Counted from the first letter of the stretch, positions 1 through 10,317 are shown. The stretch is DNA of 64,000 nucleotides from Pseudomonas extremorientalis (GCF_001870465.1 NZ_MDGK01000047.1:178089-242088), one strand, 5' to 3'. Translations and numbers: made by a program. The notes: generated from the sequence alone by a model not told the origin.

Positions 1-705
1 GGTTACGTGTGCGCGCCGATCAACCTTGGGTCCAACACCGACCCGTACCAACCGATCGAGCGCGAGTACAAGATCACCCGGCAAACCCTGCAAGTGCTGC
101 TGCGCTATCGCCATCCGGTGACCATCATCACCAAGGGCTCGCTGATATTGCGCGATCTGGACGTGCTCACCGAGTTGGCGCGCCAGCGGCTGGTCGCCGT
201 GATGATCAGCCTCACCAGCCTGGACGACGAACTCAAGCGTATCCTGGAGCCACGCACGGCGGCGCCCAAGGCGCGCCTGCGCGCGATCCGGGTGATGCGT
301 GAGGCTGGGATCCCGGTGGGCGTGCTGTGCTCGCCGATGATTCCGATGATCAATGACAGTGAGCTGGAAAGCCTGCTGACCGAAGCTCACGCTGCGGGCG
401 CGCAAAGTGCGGCGTACATGATGCTGCGCCTGCCGCTGGAGGTGGCGCCGTTGTTTGAGGAGTGGCTGGCGGCGCATTACCCACAGCGTGCGGCCCATGT
501 GATGAGCCTGGTGCGCCAGGTGCGTGGCGGCGAGGTGTATGACAGCCGCTTCGGCGTACGCATGCGTGGCGAAGGGCCGTTTGCCGACTTGCTGGCGCAG
601 CGCTTCAGTAAAGCCATCAAGCGGCTGGGGCTCAACCGGCGGGAAGGGTTTGACCTGGATTGCACGGCGTTCTGTCCTCCGGGCAGACAGATGGCATTGT
701 TGTAG
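1..705 (+). CDS. Radical SAM protein (PA0069-like family), 3' part only
   Basis: The reading frame is open from the first base, so the start and the CxxxCxxC iron-sulfur motif lie before the window. The visible 234 residues begin GYVCAPINLGSNTDPYQPIE, a block typical of the SplB-like/Rv2578c-like radical SAM proteins, and end CPPGRQMALL. The internal stretches VTIITKGSLILRD and AGIPVGVLCSPMIPMIND fit the later strands of the radical SAM barrel. The family is expected to use a 4Fe-4S cluster and S-adenosylmethionine; its substrate is not known. The gene ends at TAG and a 227-bp gap follows. Family assignment is firm, function is not. Confidence 0.8.
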   Translation, partial: GYVCAPINLGSNTDPYQPIEREYKITRQTLQVLLRYRHPVTIITKGSLILRDLDVLTELARQRLVAVMISLTSLDDELKRILEPRTAAPKARLRAIRVMREAGIPVGVLCSPMIPMINDSELESLLTEAHAAGAQSAAYMMLRLPLEVAPLFEEWLAAHYPQRAAHVMSLVRQVRGGEVYDSRFGVRMRGEGPFADLLAQRFSKAIKRLGLNRREGFDLDCTAFCPPGRQMALL

Positions 706-932
706 ACTGACAGGGCAGAACGCACCGTTCCCGTAGGAGTGGTCGCGTTTTGACATCACTGAAACCCTCGATCTAGAGCGGTTCATTCAGTTTGAGTTAA
801 GTTTCGGCGGTTACCTTGTTCAGCGAGTGACTGATGAGTCGGCACTGTGGCCCCTGGCGTTTTACAACTAATCCACTGGCCAAGCGTCCAACTGACTTGA
901 AAACTCCCCTGCATTAATCAAGAGGATGAACC

Positions 933-1664
933 ATGAGTGACAAGGATAAACAGCCGTTGGCTGCGTCGGCTTCTGCCCCTCAGGTGGCTGAAACCGCCGA
1001 TGCAGCGCTAAAGCATATCGTTGACGGCTTTTTGCATTTCCATCACGACGTCTTCCCCCAGCAGGAAGAACTCTTCAAGAAACTCGCCACGGCCCAGAGC
1101 CCACGTGCGATGTTCATTACCTGCGCCGACTCGCGCATCGTGCCTGAGCTGATCACCCAGAGCTCTCCTGGCGATCTGTTCGTGACCCGTAACGTCGGCA
1201 ACGTCGTACCGCCTTACGGCCAGATGAACGGCGGTGTTTCCACGGCCATCGAGTACGCGGTACTCGCCCTTGGCGTGCAGCACATCATCGTCTGCGGGCA
1301 CTCCGATTGTGGCGCCATGCGCGCGGTGCTCAACCCTGACAGCCTGGAGAAGATGCCGACGGTCAAGGCCTGGCTGCGGCATGCCGAGGTTGCCAAGACC
1401 ATGGTGCATGACAACTGCGACTGCGCCAATGAAGGCGAGAGCATGAAAGTGCTCACCGAAGAAAACGTCATCGCCCAACTGCAACATTTGCGCACTCACC
1501 CCTCCGTGGCTTCGCGCATGGCCAATGGTCATTTGTTTATCCACGGTTGGATCTACAACATCGAGACCAGCGAAATCCGCGCCTACGATGCCGACCAGTC
1601 GACGTTCCGACCGTTGAGCGGCGACGGACCGATCCCTTGCGCGACGCCTAAAGCGCGCTTCTAA
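933..1664 (+). CDS. Beta-class carbonic anhydrase
   Basis: Interconverts CO2 and bicarbonate in the cytoplasm. The 243-aa protein carries the beta-class zinc site: C64 and D66 in CADSR, then H123 and C126 in HSDCGA. The start ATG has an AGAGGA ribosome site eight bases upstream. The first 25 residues are a low-complexity Ala/Ser leader without signal-peptide character. A SulP anion transporter gene follows 85 bp downstream on the same strand, the same pair as PA0102-PA0103 in P. aeruginosa. This suggests the two act together on bicarbonate or another anion. The gene could be called can or cynT, but nothing here ties it to cyanate metabolism. Confidence 0.93.
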   Translation: MSDKDKQPLAASASAPQVAETADAALKHIVDGFLHFHHDVFPQQEELFKKLATAQSPRAMFITCADSRIVPELITQSSPGDLFVTRNVGNVVPPYGQMNGGVSTAIEYAVLALGVQHIIVCGHSDCGAMRAVLNPDSLEKMPTVKAWLRHAEVAKTMVHDNCDCANEGESMKVLTEENVIAQLQHLRTHPSVASRMANGHLFIHGWIYNIETSEIRAYDADQSTFRPLSGDGPIPCATPKARF

Positions 1665-1749
1665 CACACTTCCCTGCCGGGTAAAGCGGTGGCTGCCATG
1701 GACGCAGCCAGGCTTTACCGCGCCCGGCGAATGCCTCGGGAGAGTCATC

Positions 1750-3291
1750 ATGCGTGCTGCTCAATTGAAAGCTGTATTGCCAAGGGAGCTGCTCGCTTCC
1801 GTGGTTGTGTTTCTGGTCGCCCTGCCCTTGTGCATGGGGATTGCGATCGCCTCTGGCATGCCGCCGGCCAAAGGCCTGATTACCGGGATTATCGGAGGCT
1901 TGGTGGTGGGCTGGTTGGCGGGCTCGCCGTTGCAAGTCAGTGGCCCGGCGGCGGGCCTGGCGGTGCTGGTGTTCGAGTTGGTGCGCCAGCACGGCATGCT
2001 GATGCTCGGGCCGATCCTGCTGCTGGCGGGATTCCTGCAACTGGTTGCCGGGCGTTTGCGCCTGGGCTGCTGGTTTCGCGTCACGGCACCGGCGGTGGTG
2101 TACGGCATGTTGGCGGGGATTGGCGTGCTGATTGTGCTGTCGCAGATCCACGTGATGCTCGACGGCGCGCCCAAGCCTTCGGGGCTCGACAATCTGGCAG
2201 GCTTCCCGGCGGCGCTGGCCGACGCAATCCCGACCCTGGGCGGTGGCCTGGGCTGGCAGGCCGGGTTGCTCGGTTTGTCGACGATGCTGGTGATGTACGC
2301 CTGGGACAAATTGCGCCCGCAGCAGCTGCGCTTTGTGCCCGGTGCTTTGCTGGGCGTGGGCCTGGCCACGGTTGTCAGCCTGGTGCTGGCGTTGCAGGTC
2401 AAGCGTGTCGAAGTCCCGGAAAACCTTGCTGATGCCATCGACTGGCTACGCCCCAGTGACCTGTTGAACCTTGCCGATCCCCAACTGTTGATCGCCGCAT
2501 TTGCCGTGGCGTTTATCGCGAGCGCTGAAACGCTGCTGTCTGCGGCGGCGGTCGACCGCATGCACAGCGGTCAGCGTTCGGATTTCGACAAGGAGTTGTC
2601 TGCTCAAGGGGTGGGCAACATGCTCTGCGGCCTGGTCGGCGCCTTGCCGATGACCGGCGTGATTGTGCGCAGCTCGGCCAACGTGCAGGCCGGTGCAACC
2701 ACGCGCTTGTCGGCGATGTTCCATGGCCTGTGGCTGCTGGCGTTCGTGCTGTTGCTGTCGAGTGTGCTGCAAAGCATCCCGGTGGCGAGCCTGGCGGGTG
2801 TGCTGGTGTACACCGGTATCAAGCTGGTCGACATCAAGGCCTTCAAGGCACTGGGGCGCTATGGGCGGATGCCGATGTTTACCTACGCGGCCACGGCGCT
2901 GGCGATCATCTTTACCGACCTGCTGACCGGCGTATTGGTGGGCTTCGGGCTGACGTTGGTCAAGCTGGCGTTCAAGGCTTCGCGGTTGAAGGTCAGCCTG
3001 ATCGACCTGCCTCAGGACGGTGAGATGGAACTGCGCCTGACCGGTGCGGCGACCTTTCTGAAAGTGCCCGCGTTGACTCAAGTCTTGTCGACGGTGCCTG
3101 CCGGGACGACCGTGCATGTTCCGCTGAGCAACCTGAGTTACATCGACCATTCCTGCCTGGAATTGCTGGAGGAATGGGGGCGGGCCAATGCGGCCAAGGG
3201 CTCGACGTTGGTGATCGAGGCGCGCGGGTTGAAGCGTCGGCTGGAAGGCCGGGTGAGGACGACGACGGGGATAGGCTCCGCGCCAGCCTGA
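1750..3291 (+). CDS. SulP-family inorganic anion transporter with STAS domain
   Basis: A 513-aa inner-membrane protein. Residues about 10-390 form a run of 10-12 hydrophobic segments typical of SulP carriers. Residues about 410-500 make a STAS domain with the conserved strand VHVPLSNLSYIDHSC. Family members carry sulfate, bicarbonate or other anions by proton or sodium coupling; the substrate cannot be read from the sequence. Position directly behind carbonic anhydrase favours bicarbonate, as is common for SulP-carbonic anhydrase pairs, but this is inference. The start ATG is preceded by GGGAGAG. A perfect palindrome follows the stop and separates it from the convergent gene. Confidence 0.9.
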   Translation: MRAAQLKAVLPRELLASVVVFLVALPLCMGIAIASGMPPAKGLITGIIGGLVVGWLAGSPLQVSGPAAGLAVLVFELVRQHGMLMLGPILLLAGFLQLVAGRLRLGCWFRVTAPAVVYGMLAGIGVLIVLSQIHVMLDGAPKPSGLDNLAGFPAALADAIPTLGGGLGWQAGLLGLSTMLVMYAWDKLRPQQLRFVPGALLGVGLATVVSLVLALQVKRVEVPENLADAIDWLRPSDLLNLADPQLLIAAFAVAFIASAETLLSAAAVDRMHSGQRSDFDKELSAQGVGNMLCGLVGALPMTGVIVRSSANVQAGATTRLSAMFHGLWLLAFVLLLSSVLQSIPVASLAGVLVYTGIKLVDIKAFKALGRYGRMPMFTYAATALAIIFTDLLTGVLVGFGLTLVKLAFKASRLKVSLIDLPQDGEMELRLTGAATFLKVPALTQVLSTVPAGTTVHVPLSNLSYIDHSCLELLEEWGRANAAKGSTLVIEARGLKRRLEGRVRTTTGIGSAPA

Positions 3292-3304
3292 ACAGCAAAA
3301 CAAC

Positions 3305-3340
3305 GCCTTGTAGGAGCCGGCAAGCCAGCTCCTACAAGGC
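3305..3340. terminator. Perfect palindrome between convergent genes (REP-like, probable bidirectional terminator)
   Basis: GCCTTGTAGGAGC at 3305-3317 is repeated inverted as GCTCCTACAAGGC at 3328-3340, a 13-bp stem with a 10-nt loop. It lies between the ends of the SulP gene and the convergent hypothetical gene. The core differs from the GTGGGAGGGGGC-type REP elements elsewhere in the window. Confidence 0.7.
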
Positions 3341-3344
3341 GGGA

Positions 3345-3992
3345 TCAGGCCGGCTGATCCAGCGCCAACTCAACCCCCAGCTGTCGCGACAGGCATGGCC
3401 AGCGCTTCCACGCGGCTTCCGTGTCGGGGCTCTTGAGCTGTTCGCGATAAGCCTCCACGGACTCCAGCGCAAAGCTTTCTTCGTTGAGCATTTCATCCAC
3501 TGCGTGGTGTACCGCTTCATCCAGCAGGTTGGCGAAGGTTTCGCCGATCAACTGATGGGCAATGACATTGGCCACCGTGGTATCGGCCGGAATCAACGGC
3601 TGGCCAAAGTGCTTGATATACAAATCGTTGACCTCTTCGACCAGGCGATGAGCCAGGTAGGCCTCATCCAGCAGGCCATCGAGACCTTCATGGCCGGCCA
3701 GGATGGCAGGTGGTTGCAGGAAGAAGTGCTCGGCGATTTTCAGTACCGGTTTGATCTGGCTTTCGATACCGGCCTCGCGGGCCACGTCGTTGGCGGCGTC
3801 CAGCAAGTCCGGGACCAAGTCGATGTAGGCGGTGACAAAGCGGGTCATGACAATGTTGCGATCACCGTCAGCCAGGGAGATGGCCGAATGCAGGTGCGGC
3901 AATTGTTTTTCCAGTTGCAGGGCAAGCTGGCCAGTGCTGGCTTCGTGTTGATGGGCACGGGAAATCTGCTCGCGCAATGCGGCGGTGTTCAT
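3345..3992 (-). CDS. Conserved hypothetical protein (PA0104-like)
   Basis: A 215-aa, acidic, mostly helical protein with no signal peptide or membrane segment. I recognise no catalytic motif. The start was set at MNTAALREQ because a GGAGC ribosome site sits just upstream; the frame stays open 75 bp further but without a ribosome site. A gene of this kind occupies the same place between the SulP and coxB genes in P. aeruginosa. It is transcribed away from the cox operon and shares a 367-bp upstream region with coxB. Its function is unknown. Confidence 0.75.
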   Translation of the reverse strand: MNTAALREQISRAHQHEASTGQLALQLEKQLPHLHSAISLADGDRNIVMTRFVTAYIDLVPDLLDAANDVAREAGIESQIKPVLKIAEHFFLQPPAILAGHEGLDGLLDEAYLAHRLVEEVNDLYIKHFGQPLIPADTTVANVIAHQLIGETFANLLDEAVHHAVDEMLNEESFALESVEAYREQLKSPDTEAAWKRWPCLSRQLGVELALDQPA

Positions 3993-4193
3993 GAAAGCTC
4001 CAGTGATGCAGGCGTAGGAAAAGGGAGAAGATAAGGTAGCTCGTTTATACGAGCGCCTCAGACGCATTTGTCATAATTATTTCATGGTTATGCGCCCGCG
4101 TTATATCGAATTGCCATCGTTCGTCGGATAAACGATTCCGTGCCCGGTTTTATTGACTCCAGCCAGTCATTTCTACTCATTTGCCCCTACACA

Positions 4194-4221
4194 TTGCGGG
4201 GTTGCAGAGCCTGTCTATACT
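4194..4221 (+). promoter_or_regulatory. Candidate sigma-70 promoter of the cox operon
   Basis: TTGCGG (4194-4199), a 16-bp spacer and TATACT (4216-4221) lie about 140 bp upstream of coxB. The 367-bp gap between 3992 and 4360 holds no credible gene. The -10 is good and the -35 is moderate; no start has been mapped. Confidence 0.45.
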
Positions 4222-4359
4222 CGGATTTGTACGCGATTAGCTGATGACGCCAGACTGCATAAGCAGGCAAGGCCAGGCGGTTGTAAGCAGTATGGAAGCC
4301 GCTCCCTTCGACGCAGGTGCAAACCGGCGGGATAACAAGAACGATAAGGGGAACCCGCA

Positions 4360-5487
4360 ATGATGCGACATCCACATGTTTGGATGGGCCTCCTGTTGTG
4401 GTCGGTATTCGGCCAGGCACATGCCGCCTGGACAACGAATATGGCGCCAGGGGCGACAGAAGTCAGTCACGCTGTGTTCGACCTGCACATGACCATATTC
4501 TGGATCTGTGTGGTGATCGGCATCATCGTGTTTGGCGCGATGTTCTGGTCGATGATCGTTCATCGCCGGTCTACGGGCCAGGTCGCGGCCAAGTTCCACG
4601 AGAGCACTACCGTGGAGATCCTCTGGACCGTAGTGCCCTTGCTGATCCTGATCGCGATGGCCATTCCGGCCACCAAGACCCTGATCAATATCTACGACAG
4701 CAGTGAGTCGGATATCGATATCCAGGTCACCGGCTACCAGTGGAAATGGCATTACAAATACCTGGGCCAGGATGTGGAGTTCTTCAGCAACCTGGCCACG
4801 CCCGCCGAACAGATCCACAACCAGGCGACCAAGGGCGAACACTATCTGCTGGAAGTCGACCAGCCGCTGGTGTTGCCGGTGGGGGCCAAGGTGCGCTTCC
4901 TGGTGACCGCCGCCGATGTGATCCACTCCTGGTGGGTGCCGGCGTTTGCGGTCAAGCGCGACGCAATTCCCGGCTTCGTCAACGAGGCCTGGACCCGTGT
5001 CGAGAAGCCCGGCATCTACCGTGGCCAGTGCGCCGAGCTGTGCGGCAAGGACCACGGCTTCATGCCCATCGTCGTCGAGGTCAAGTCCAAGGCCGACTAC
5101 GACACCTGGCTTGGCGAGCGCAAGGCAGAGGCCGCCAAGCTCAAGGAGCTGACCTCCAAAGAGTGGACCCTGGACGAGCTGGTGGCCCGTGGCGACAAGG
5201 TCTACCACACCACCTGCGTGGCCTGTCACCAGGCCGAAGGCCAGGGCCTGCCACCCATGTTCCCGGCGCTCAAGGGTTCCAAGATCGCCACCGGTCCCGC
5301 CGCCGATCACCTGAGCCTCGTGTACCACGGCAAGCCCGGCACCGCGATGGCGGCGTTCGGCAAGCAGCTCTCGGAAGTGGATATCGCCGCCGTGGTGACC
5401 TACGAGCGTAATGCCTGGGGTAACAACAAAGGCGACATGGTCACGCCTAAAGACGTGCTGGCCATCAAGCAGGCGGAAAGCAAATGA
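4360..5487 (+). CDS. coxB: Cytochrome c oxidase subunit II with fused C-terminal cytochrome c domain
   Basis: Subunit II of an aa3/caa3-type oxidase; accepts electrons from cytochrome c at the CuA centre and passes them to subunit I. The 375-aa protein has a signal peptide (about residues 1-22), two transmembrane helices (about 45-65 and 88-108) and a periplasmic cupredoxin domain. The CuA ligands are H189, C224, E226, C228, H232 and M235 (RGQCAELCGKDHGFMP). A C-terminal cytochrome c domain carries C286-x-x-C289-H290 (CVACH). An AAGGGGA ribosome site precedes two adjacent ATG codons; the first was taken. coxA follows after 58 bp. The fused heme domain makes this a caa3-like subunit. Confidence 0.96.
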   Translation: MMRHPHVWMGLLLWSVFGQAHAAWTTNMAPGATEVSHAVFDLHMTIFWICVVIGIIVFGAMFWSMIVHRRSTGQVAAKFHESTTVEILWTVVPLLILIAMAIPATKTLINIYDSSESDIDIQVTGYQWKWHYKYLGQDVEFFSNLATPAEQIHNQATKGEHYLLEVDQPLVLPVGAKVRFLVTAADVIHSWWVPAFAVKRDAIPGFVNEAWTRVEKPGIYRGQCAELCGKDHGFMPIVVEVKSKADYDTWLGERKAEAAKLKELTSKEWTLDELVARGDKVYHTTCVACHQAEGQGLPPMFPALKGSKIATGPAADHLSLVYHGKPGTAMAAFGKQLSEVDIAAVVTYERNAWGNNKGDMVTPKDVLAIKQAESK

Positions 5488-5545
5488 CCTCTCTCATGGC
5501 ATTGACCGCGACCCGCCCCGCCCACTCGCTTGCAGGAGAACGACC

Positions 5546-7132
<1,587 letters not shown>

Positions 7133-7160
7133 ACACGCCTTGGCACTGCTTACACGGCCA

Positions 7161-7251
7161 ATGTGGGAGGGGGCTTGCCCCCGATAGCGGTGTGTCAGCC
7201 GACATCATGATTGGCTGTAAAACAGCTATCGGGGGCAAGCCCCCTCCCACA
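7161..7251. repeat. REP doublet (REPIN-like) inside the cox operon
   Basis: Two REP copies in opposite orientation, GTGGGAGGGGGCTTGCCCCC-type at about 7161-7188 and its reverse complement at about 7224-7251, separated by 35 bp. Both carry the ATAGC/GCTAT edge. The unit lies between coxA and ctaG. Confidence 0.85.
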
Positions 7252-7279
7252 ATGGCCTCATTCACATTGGGTGGGCGTC

Positions 7280-7831
7280 ATGGCTGAATACTTGCCGATC
7301 AAGCGCCTGGTCACACGGCTGCTGATCCTGGTGGTGGCGATGTTCGCCTTCGGCTTTGCGCTGGTGCCGATCTACGACGTGATGTGCAAGGCGTTCGGCA
7401 TCAACGGCAAGACCGCAGGGCAGTATGAGGGCGAGCAGGTTGTCGACCCGACGCGCCAGGTGCGCGTGCAGTTCCTGTCTACCAATGCCATCGATATGGT
7501 CTGGGATTTCTATGCCAAGGCGGACGAAGTGGTGGTCAACCCAGGCGCGGTGACCGAGATGCTGTTCGTGGCCCACAACCCGACCGACAAGCCGATGACT
7601 GCCCAGGCCGTACCGAGCATTTCCCCGGCCGAAGCGGCGATGTATTTCCACAAGACCGAATGCTTTTGCTTCACCCAGCAAGTGCTGCAGCCGGGCCAGC
7701 GGATCGAGATGCCGGTGCGCTTCATCGTCGACCGCGACATGCCCAAGGATGTGAAGCATCTGACTCTGGCGTACACGCTGTTCGATATCACTGCGCGCCA
7801 ACCGCCGGTGGCTGTGCATACCGGCGGCTAG
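7280..7831 (+). CDS. ctaG: Cytochrome c oxidase assembly protein, Cox11 family
   Basis: Copper chaperone that delivers Cu to the CuB site of subunit I. The 183-aa protein has one N-terminal membrane anchor (about residues 12-32) and a periplasmic Ig-like domain with the copper-binding TECFCFTQQ motif. The start was placed at MAEYLPIKRL; longer readings would translate REP sequence. The upstream GGGTGGGCG is only a weak ribosome site, which is odd for an operon member and may reflect the REP insertion. coxC follows 35 bp later. Confidence 0.93.
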   Translation: MAEYLPIKRLVTRLLILVVAMFAFGFALVPIYDVMCKAFGINGKTAGQYEGEQVVDPTRQVRVQFLSTNAIDMVWDFYAKADEVVVNPGAVTEMLFVAHNPTDKPMTAQAVPSISPAEAAMYFHKTECFCFTQQVLQPGQRIEMPVRFIVDRDMPKDVKHLTLAYTLFDITARQPPVAVHTGG

Positions 7832-7866
7832 CTACTGTTTGCCCCCTCAATCAGGAGAGCGAATAC

Positions 7867-8754
7867 ATGTCGACTCATGATACGTACTACGTACCAGCGC
7901 AAAGCAAATGGCCGATAATTGCCACGATTGGCATGCTGGTCACCGTGTATGGACTGGCTGTGTGGTTCAACGACCTCAAGGCGGCACGCCCGGAATCCCA
8001 CGGCCCGTGGATCTTTTTTGTCGGTGGGCTGCTGCTGGCTTACATGCTGTTCGGTTGGTTCGGTGCGGTCATCAAGGAAAGCCGCGCCGGTTTGTACAGT
8101 TCGCAGATGGACCGATCGTTCCGTTGGGGCATGACCTGGTTCATCTTTTCCGAAGTGATGTTCTTTATCGCGTTCTTCGGTGCGCTGTTTTATGTGCGGC
8201 ACATGTCCGGCCCGTGGTTGGGCGGTGAGGGTCACAAGGGCATTGCGCACATGCTGTGGCCGAACTTCGAGTTTGCCTGGCCGTTGCTCAACAACCCTGA
8301 CCCCAAAATGTATCCCGCGCCTGAAGGCACCATCAGCCCTTGGGGTCTGCCGCTGGTCAATACCATCCTGCTAGTGAGCTCCAGCGTGACCATTACCATT
8401 GCCCACCATGCCCTGCGCAAAGGTCATCGCGGTGCGTTGAAGATCTGGTTGGCGATCACGGTGCTGTTGGGGCTGGCGTTCCTGGGGTTCCAGGCCGAGG
8501 AGTACATCCACGCCTATAAAGAGCTGGGCCTGACGCTGGGCTCCGGCGTGTATGGCGCGACGTTCTTTATGCTCACCGGCTTCCATGGCGCCCACGTGAC
8601 CATCGGCACCCTCATTCTGTTCGTGATGCTGATGCGCATCCTCAAGGGGCATTTCAATGCCGAGCACCAGTTCGGCTTCGAGGCGGCCAGTTGGTATTGG
8701 CACTTTGTGGACGTGGTGTGGATCGGGCTGTTTTTCTTCGTTTACGTGCTGTGA
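7867..8754 (+). CDS. coxC: Cytochrome c oxidase subunit III
   Basis: A 295-aa membrane subunit of the oxidase with seven predicted helices and the conserved ends FRWGMTWFIFSEVMFF and FHGAHVTIGTLI. The start MSTHDTYYVP has the strong ribosome site AGGAGAGC. Its stop is only 6 bp from the end of the convergent DUF2909 gene, with no obvious terminator between them. Confidence 0.96.
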   Translation: MSTHDTYYVPAQSKWPIIATIGMLVTVYGLAVWFNDLKAARPESHGPWIFFVGGLLLAYMLFGWFGAVIKESRAGLYSSQMDRSFRWGMTWFIFSEVMFFIAFFGALFYVRHMSGPWLGGEGHKGIAHMLWPNFEFAWPLLNNPDPKMYPAPEGTISPWGLPLVNTILLVSSSVTITIAHHALRKGHRGALKIWLAITVLLGLAFLGFQAEEYIHAYKELGLTLGSGVYGATFFMLTGFHGAHVTIGTLILFVMLMRILKGHFNAEHQFGFEAASWYWHFVDVVWIGLFFFVYVL

Positions 8755-8760
8755 GGCGAC

Positions 8761-8964
8761 TTACCACGGCGCATGAGAAACCAGTTGGCCGCTGAAAAAG
8801 CCCCAGGTGATCAAGGCCAGTGTGATCACGGCCAGCACGACACGCACGGTCAGGGCGTTGACGAGGCGGTTGGAGTTGCCCTCGTCCTTGACCAGGAAGA
8901 ACAAGCCACTGAACAGGCTCACGACGGTCGCGATCAGCATCAGGGCAATAGCAGCTTTGAGCAT
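8761..8964 (-). CDS. Twin transmembrane protein, DUF2909 family
   Basis: A 67-aa protein with two hydrophobic segments (about residues 3-23 and 42-60) joined by a short charged loop, matching the DUF2909 family found within pseudomonad cox loci. Its role is unknown; an oxidase-assembly or small-subunit role is only a guess from position. It is the one gene on the minus strand inside the cox block. It faces coxC tail to tail, and its start codon is only 28 bp from the divergent SURF1 start. Confidence 0.8.
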   Translation of the reverse strand: MLKAAIALMLIATVVSLFSGLFFLVKDEGNSNRLVNALTVRVVLAVITLALITWGFFSGQLVSHAPW

Positions 8965-8992
8965 GGTCGGGCTCCACGGGGATGGGCGGGCA

Positions 8993-9757
8993 ATGAAAAC
9001 AAGTATAGCCAGCGCCGCAAAACGCTTTCGTCCAGGGATCGCACCCACCTTAGTGGTGCTGGTACTGCTGCCCCTGATGGTGGGGTTGGGGTTCTGGCAA
9101 CTGTCGCGCGGCCATGAAAAGCAGCTGCTGGTGGACAGTTATGCCGAGCGGCGCGCAGCGGAGCCGATCAGCAGTGCGCAACTCAATGACATGGCCGACC
9201 CGGCCTTTCGCCGCGTGCGCTTGCGCGGGCAGTTGGATGCCGGGCACAGCGTGTTTCTCGATAACCGCATGCGCGACGGCAAGGCCGGCGTAGAGCTGCT
9301 GCAACCCTTCCACGATCAGGCCAGCGGCCTGTGGCTGTTGCTGAATCGCGGCTGGCTACCCTGGCCGGACCGGCGCACGCCACCGGTATTCAGTACCCCG
9401 GAGCAGCTCTTGAATCTGGATGCCTGGGTCTACGTCGCCCCTGGCGAAACCTTCCAATTGCACGCCGACCCCGCCAGTGCGCAATGGCCACGCCTGCTGA
9501 CGGCGCTGCACCCTGCCGCGTTGTGGGCGCAATTGGGCCGCAGCGGTTTCGCCTATGAGCTACGTGCCGAGCCCGGCCCCGGCACTTACGAAACCAGCTG
9601 GCCCATCGTGGCCATGGGGCCGGAAAAACACCTGGCGTATGCCGTGCAGTGGTTCGCCATGTCGCTGGCGTTGCTGGCGCTTTACCTCTACCTCGGATGG
9701 CACAACAAAAAGGAGAAGCCCCATGGGAGCGGCCATGAATCCACCCAACATGTCTGA
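8993..9757 (+). CDS. SURF1 family cytochrome oxidase biogenesis protein
   Basis: A 254-aa protein with the SURF1 layout: an N-terminal helix (about residues 17-35, LVVLVLLPLMVGLGFWQLSR), a periplasmic domain with GVELLQPF and LLLNRGWLP, and a C-terminal helix (about 220-240) after EKHLAYAVQWFAMS. SURF1 proteins assist heme a insertion into subunit I. The start was chosen at MKTSIASAAK, where GGGCGGG can serve as ribosome site. The next gene starts inside its 3' end. Because the divergent DUF2909 gene begins 28 bp upstream, the promoter for this second half of the cox locus must lie inside that small gene. Confidence 0.9.
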   Translation: MKTSIASAAKRFRPGIAPTLVVLVLLPLMVGLGFWQLSRGHEKQLLVDSYAERRAAEPISSAQLNDMADPAFRRVRLRGQLDAGHSVFLDNRMRDGKAGVELLQPFHDQASGLWLLLNRGWLPWPDRRTPPVFSTPEQLLNLDAWVYVAPGETFQLHADPASAQWPRLLTALHPAALWAQLGRSGFAYELRAEPGPGTYETSWPIVAMGPEKHLAYAVQWFAMSLALLALYLYLGWHNKKEKPHGSGHESTQHV

Positions 9758-10307
9758 GGTGCCTGATCGGCGCAAAGGCCGTTGGCAACTGATTCTGATC
9801 CTGATGATGGTGATCGGCCCGATGGCGCTGGCCACTTTCATGTACAAGCTGCAGTTCTGGGTGCCGCAAAGCCGCAGCTACCACGGCGAGATGATCGGCA
9901 ACGGCCAGACCCGCGCCGACATTGGCGTGCAGGCCGATGAGCAGCGCTGGCAACTGCTGGTCACCGCGCCCGCCGCCTGCGCCGCCGATTGCCAGCAACT
10001 GGTCTACCTCGCGCGTCAATTGCAGATCGGCCTGGGGCGCGATGCCTCCCGCGCCAGCCATGCCTTGGCCAGTGCGCAGCCGCTGGACAGCGACTATGAC
10101 GCCAAGCTCAAGGCCGAGTACCCGCAACTGCAACGCTACCCGCTGGACCTGTCGACCTTCAGTAAAAACGCCGCTGCACCGGGGGATGCTCAGCTGTGGA
10201 TCGTCGACCCCCACGGCAACCTGGTGCTGCGCTATGACACCAAGGTCAAAGGCAAGGACTTGCTCAACGACCTGCGCCACCTGCTGAAACTGTCGAACAT
10301 CGGATAG
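9723..10307 (+). CDS. Membrane-anchored hypothetical protein of the cox locus (PA0111-like)
   Basis: A 194-aa protein with one transmembrane segment (about residues 20-45) and an extracytoplasmic domain ending in a thioredoxin-like strand pattern (AQLWIVDPHGNLVLRYD). CAADCQQL is reminiscent of SCO-like cysteines but spaced CxxxC in a different context. It overlaps the SURF1 gene by 35 bp; an AGGAGA ribosome site seven bases ahead decides the start at MGAAMNPP. Conserved between SURF1 and ctaA in pseudomonads, so a cytochrome oxidase assembly role is likely but unproven. Confidence 0.8.
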   Translation: MGAAMNPPNMSEVPDRRKGRWQLILILMMVIGPMALATFMYKLQFWVPQSRSYHGEMIGNGQTRADIGVQADEQRWQLLVTAPAACAADCQQLVYLARQLQIGLGRDASRASHALASAQPLDSDYDAKLKAEYPQLQRYPLDLSTFSKNAAAPGDAQLWIVDPHGNLVLRYDTKVKGKDLLNDLRHLLKLSNIG

Positions 10308-10317
10308 GGGCATCGTC

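Noticed and set aside
750..778. A sigma-70 promoter for the carbonic anhydrase gene (TTGACA at 750-755)
   Set aside because: The -35 is perfect but no acceptable -10 lies at the right distance.
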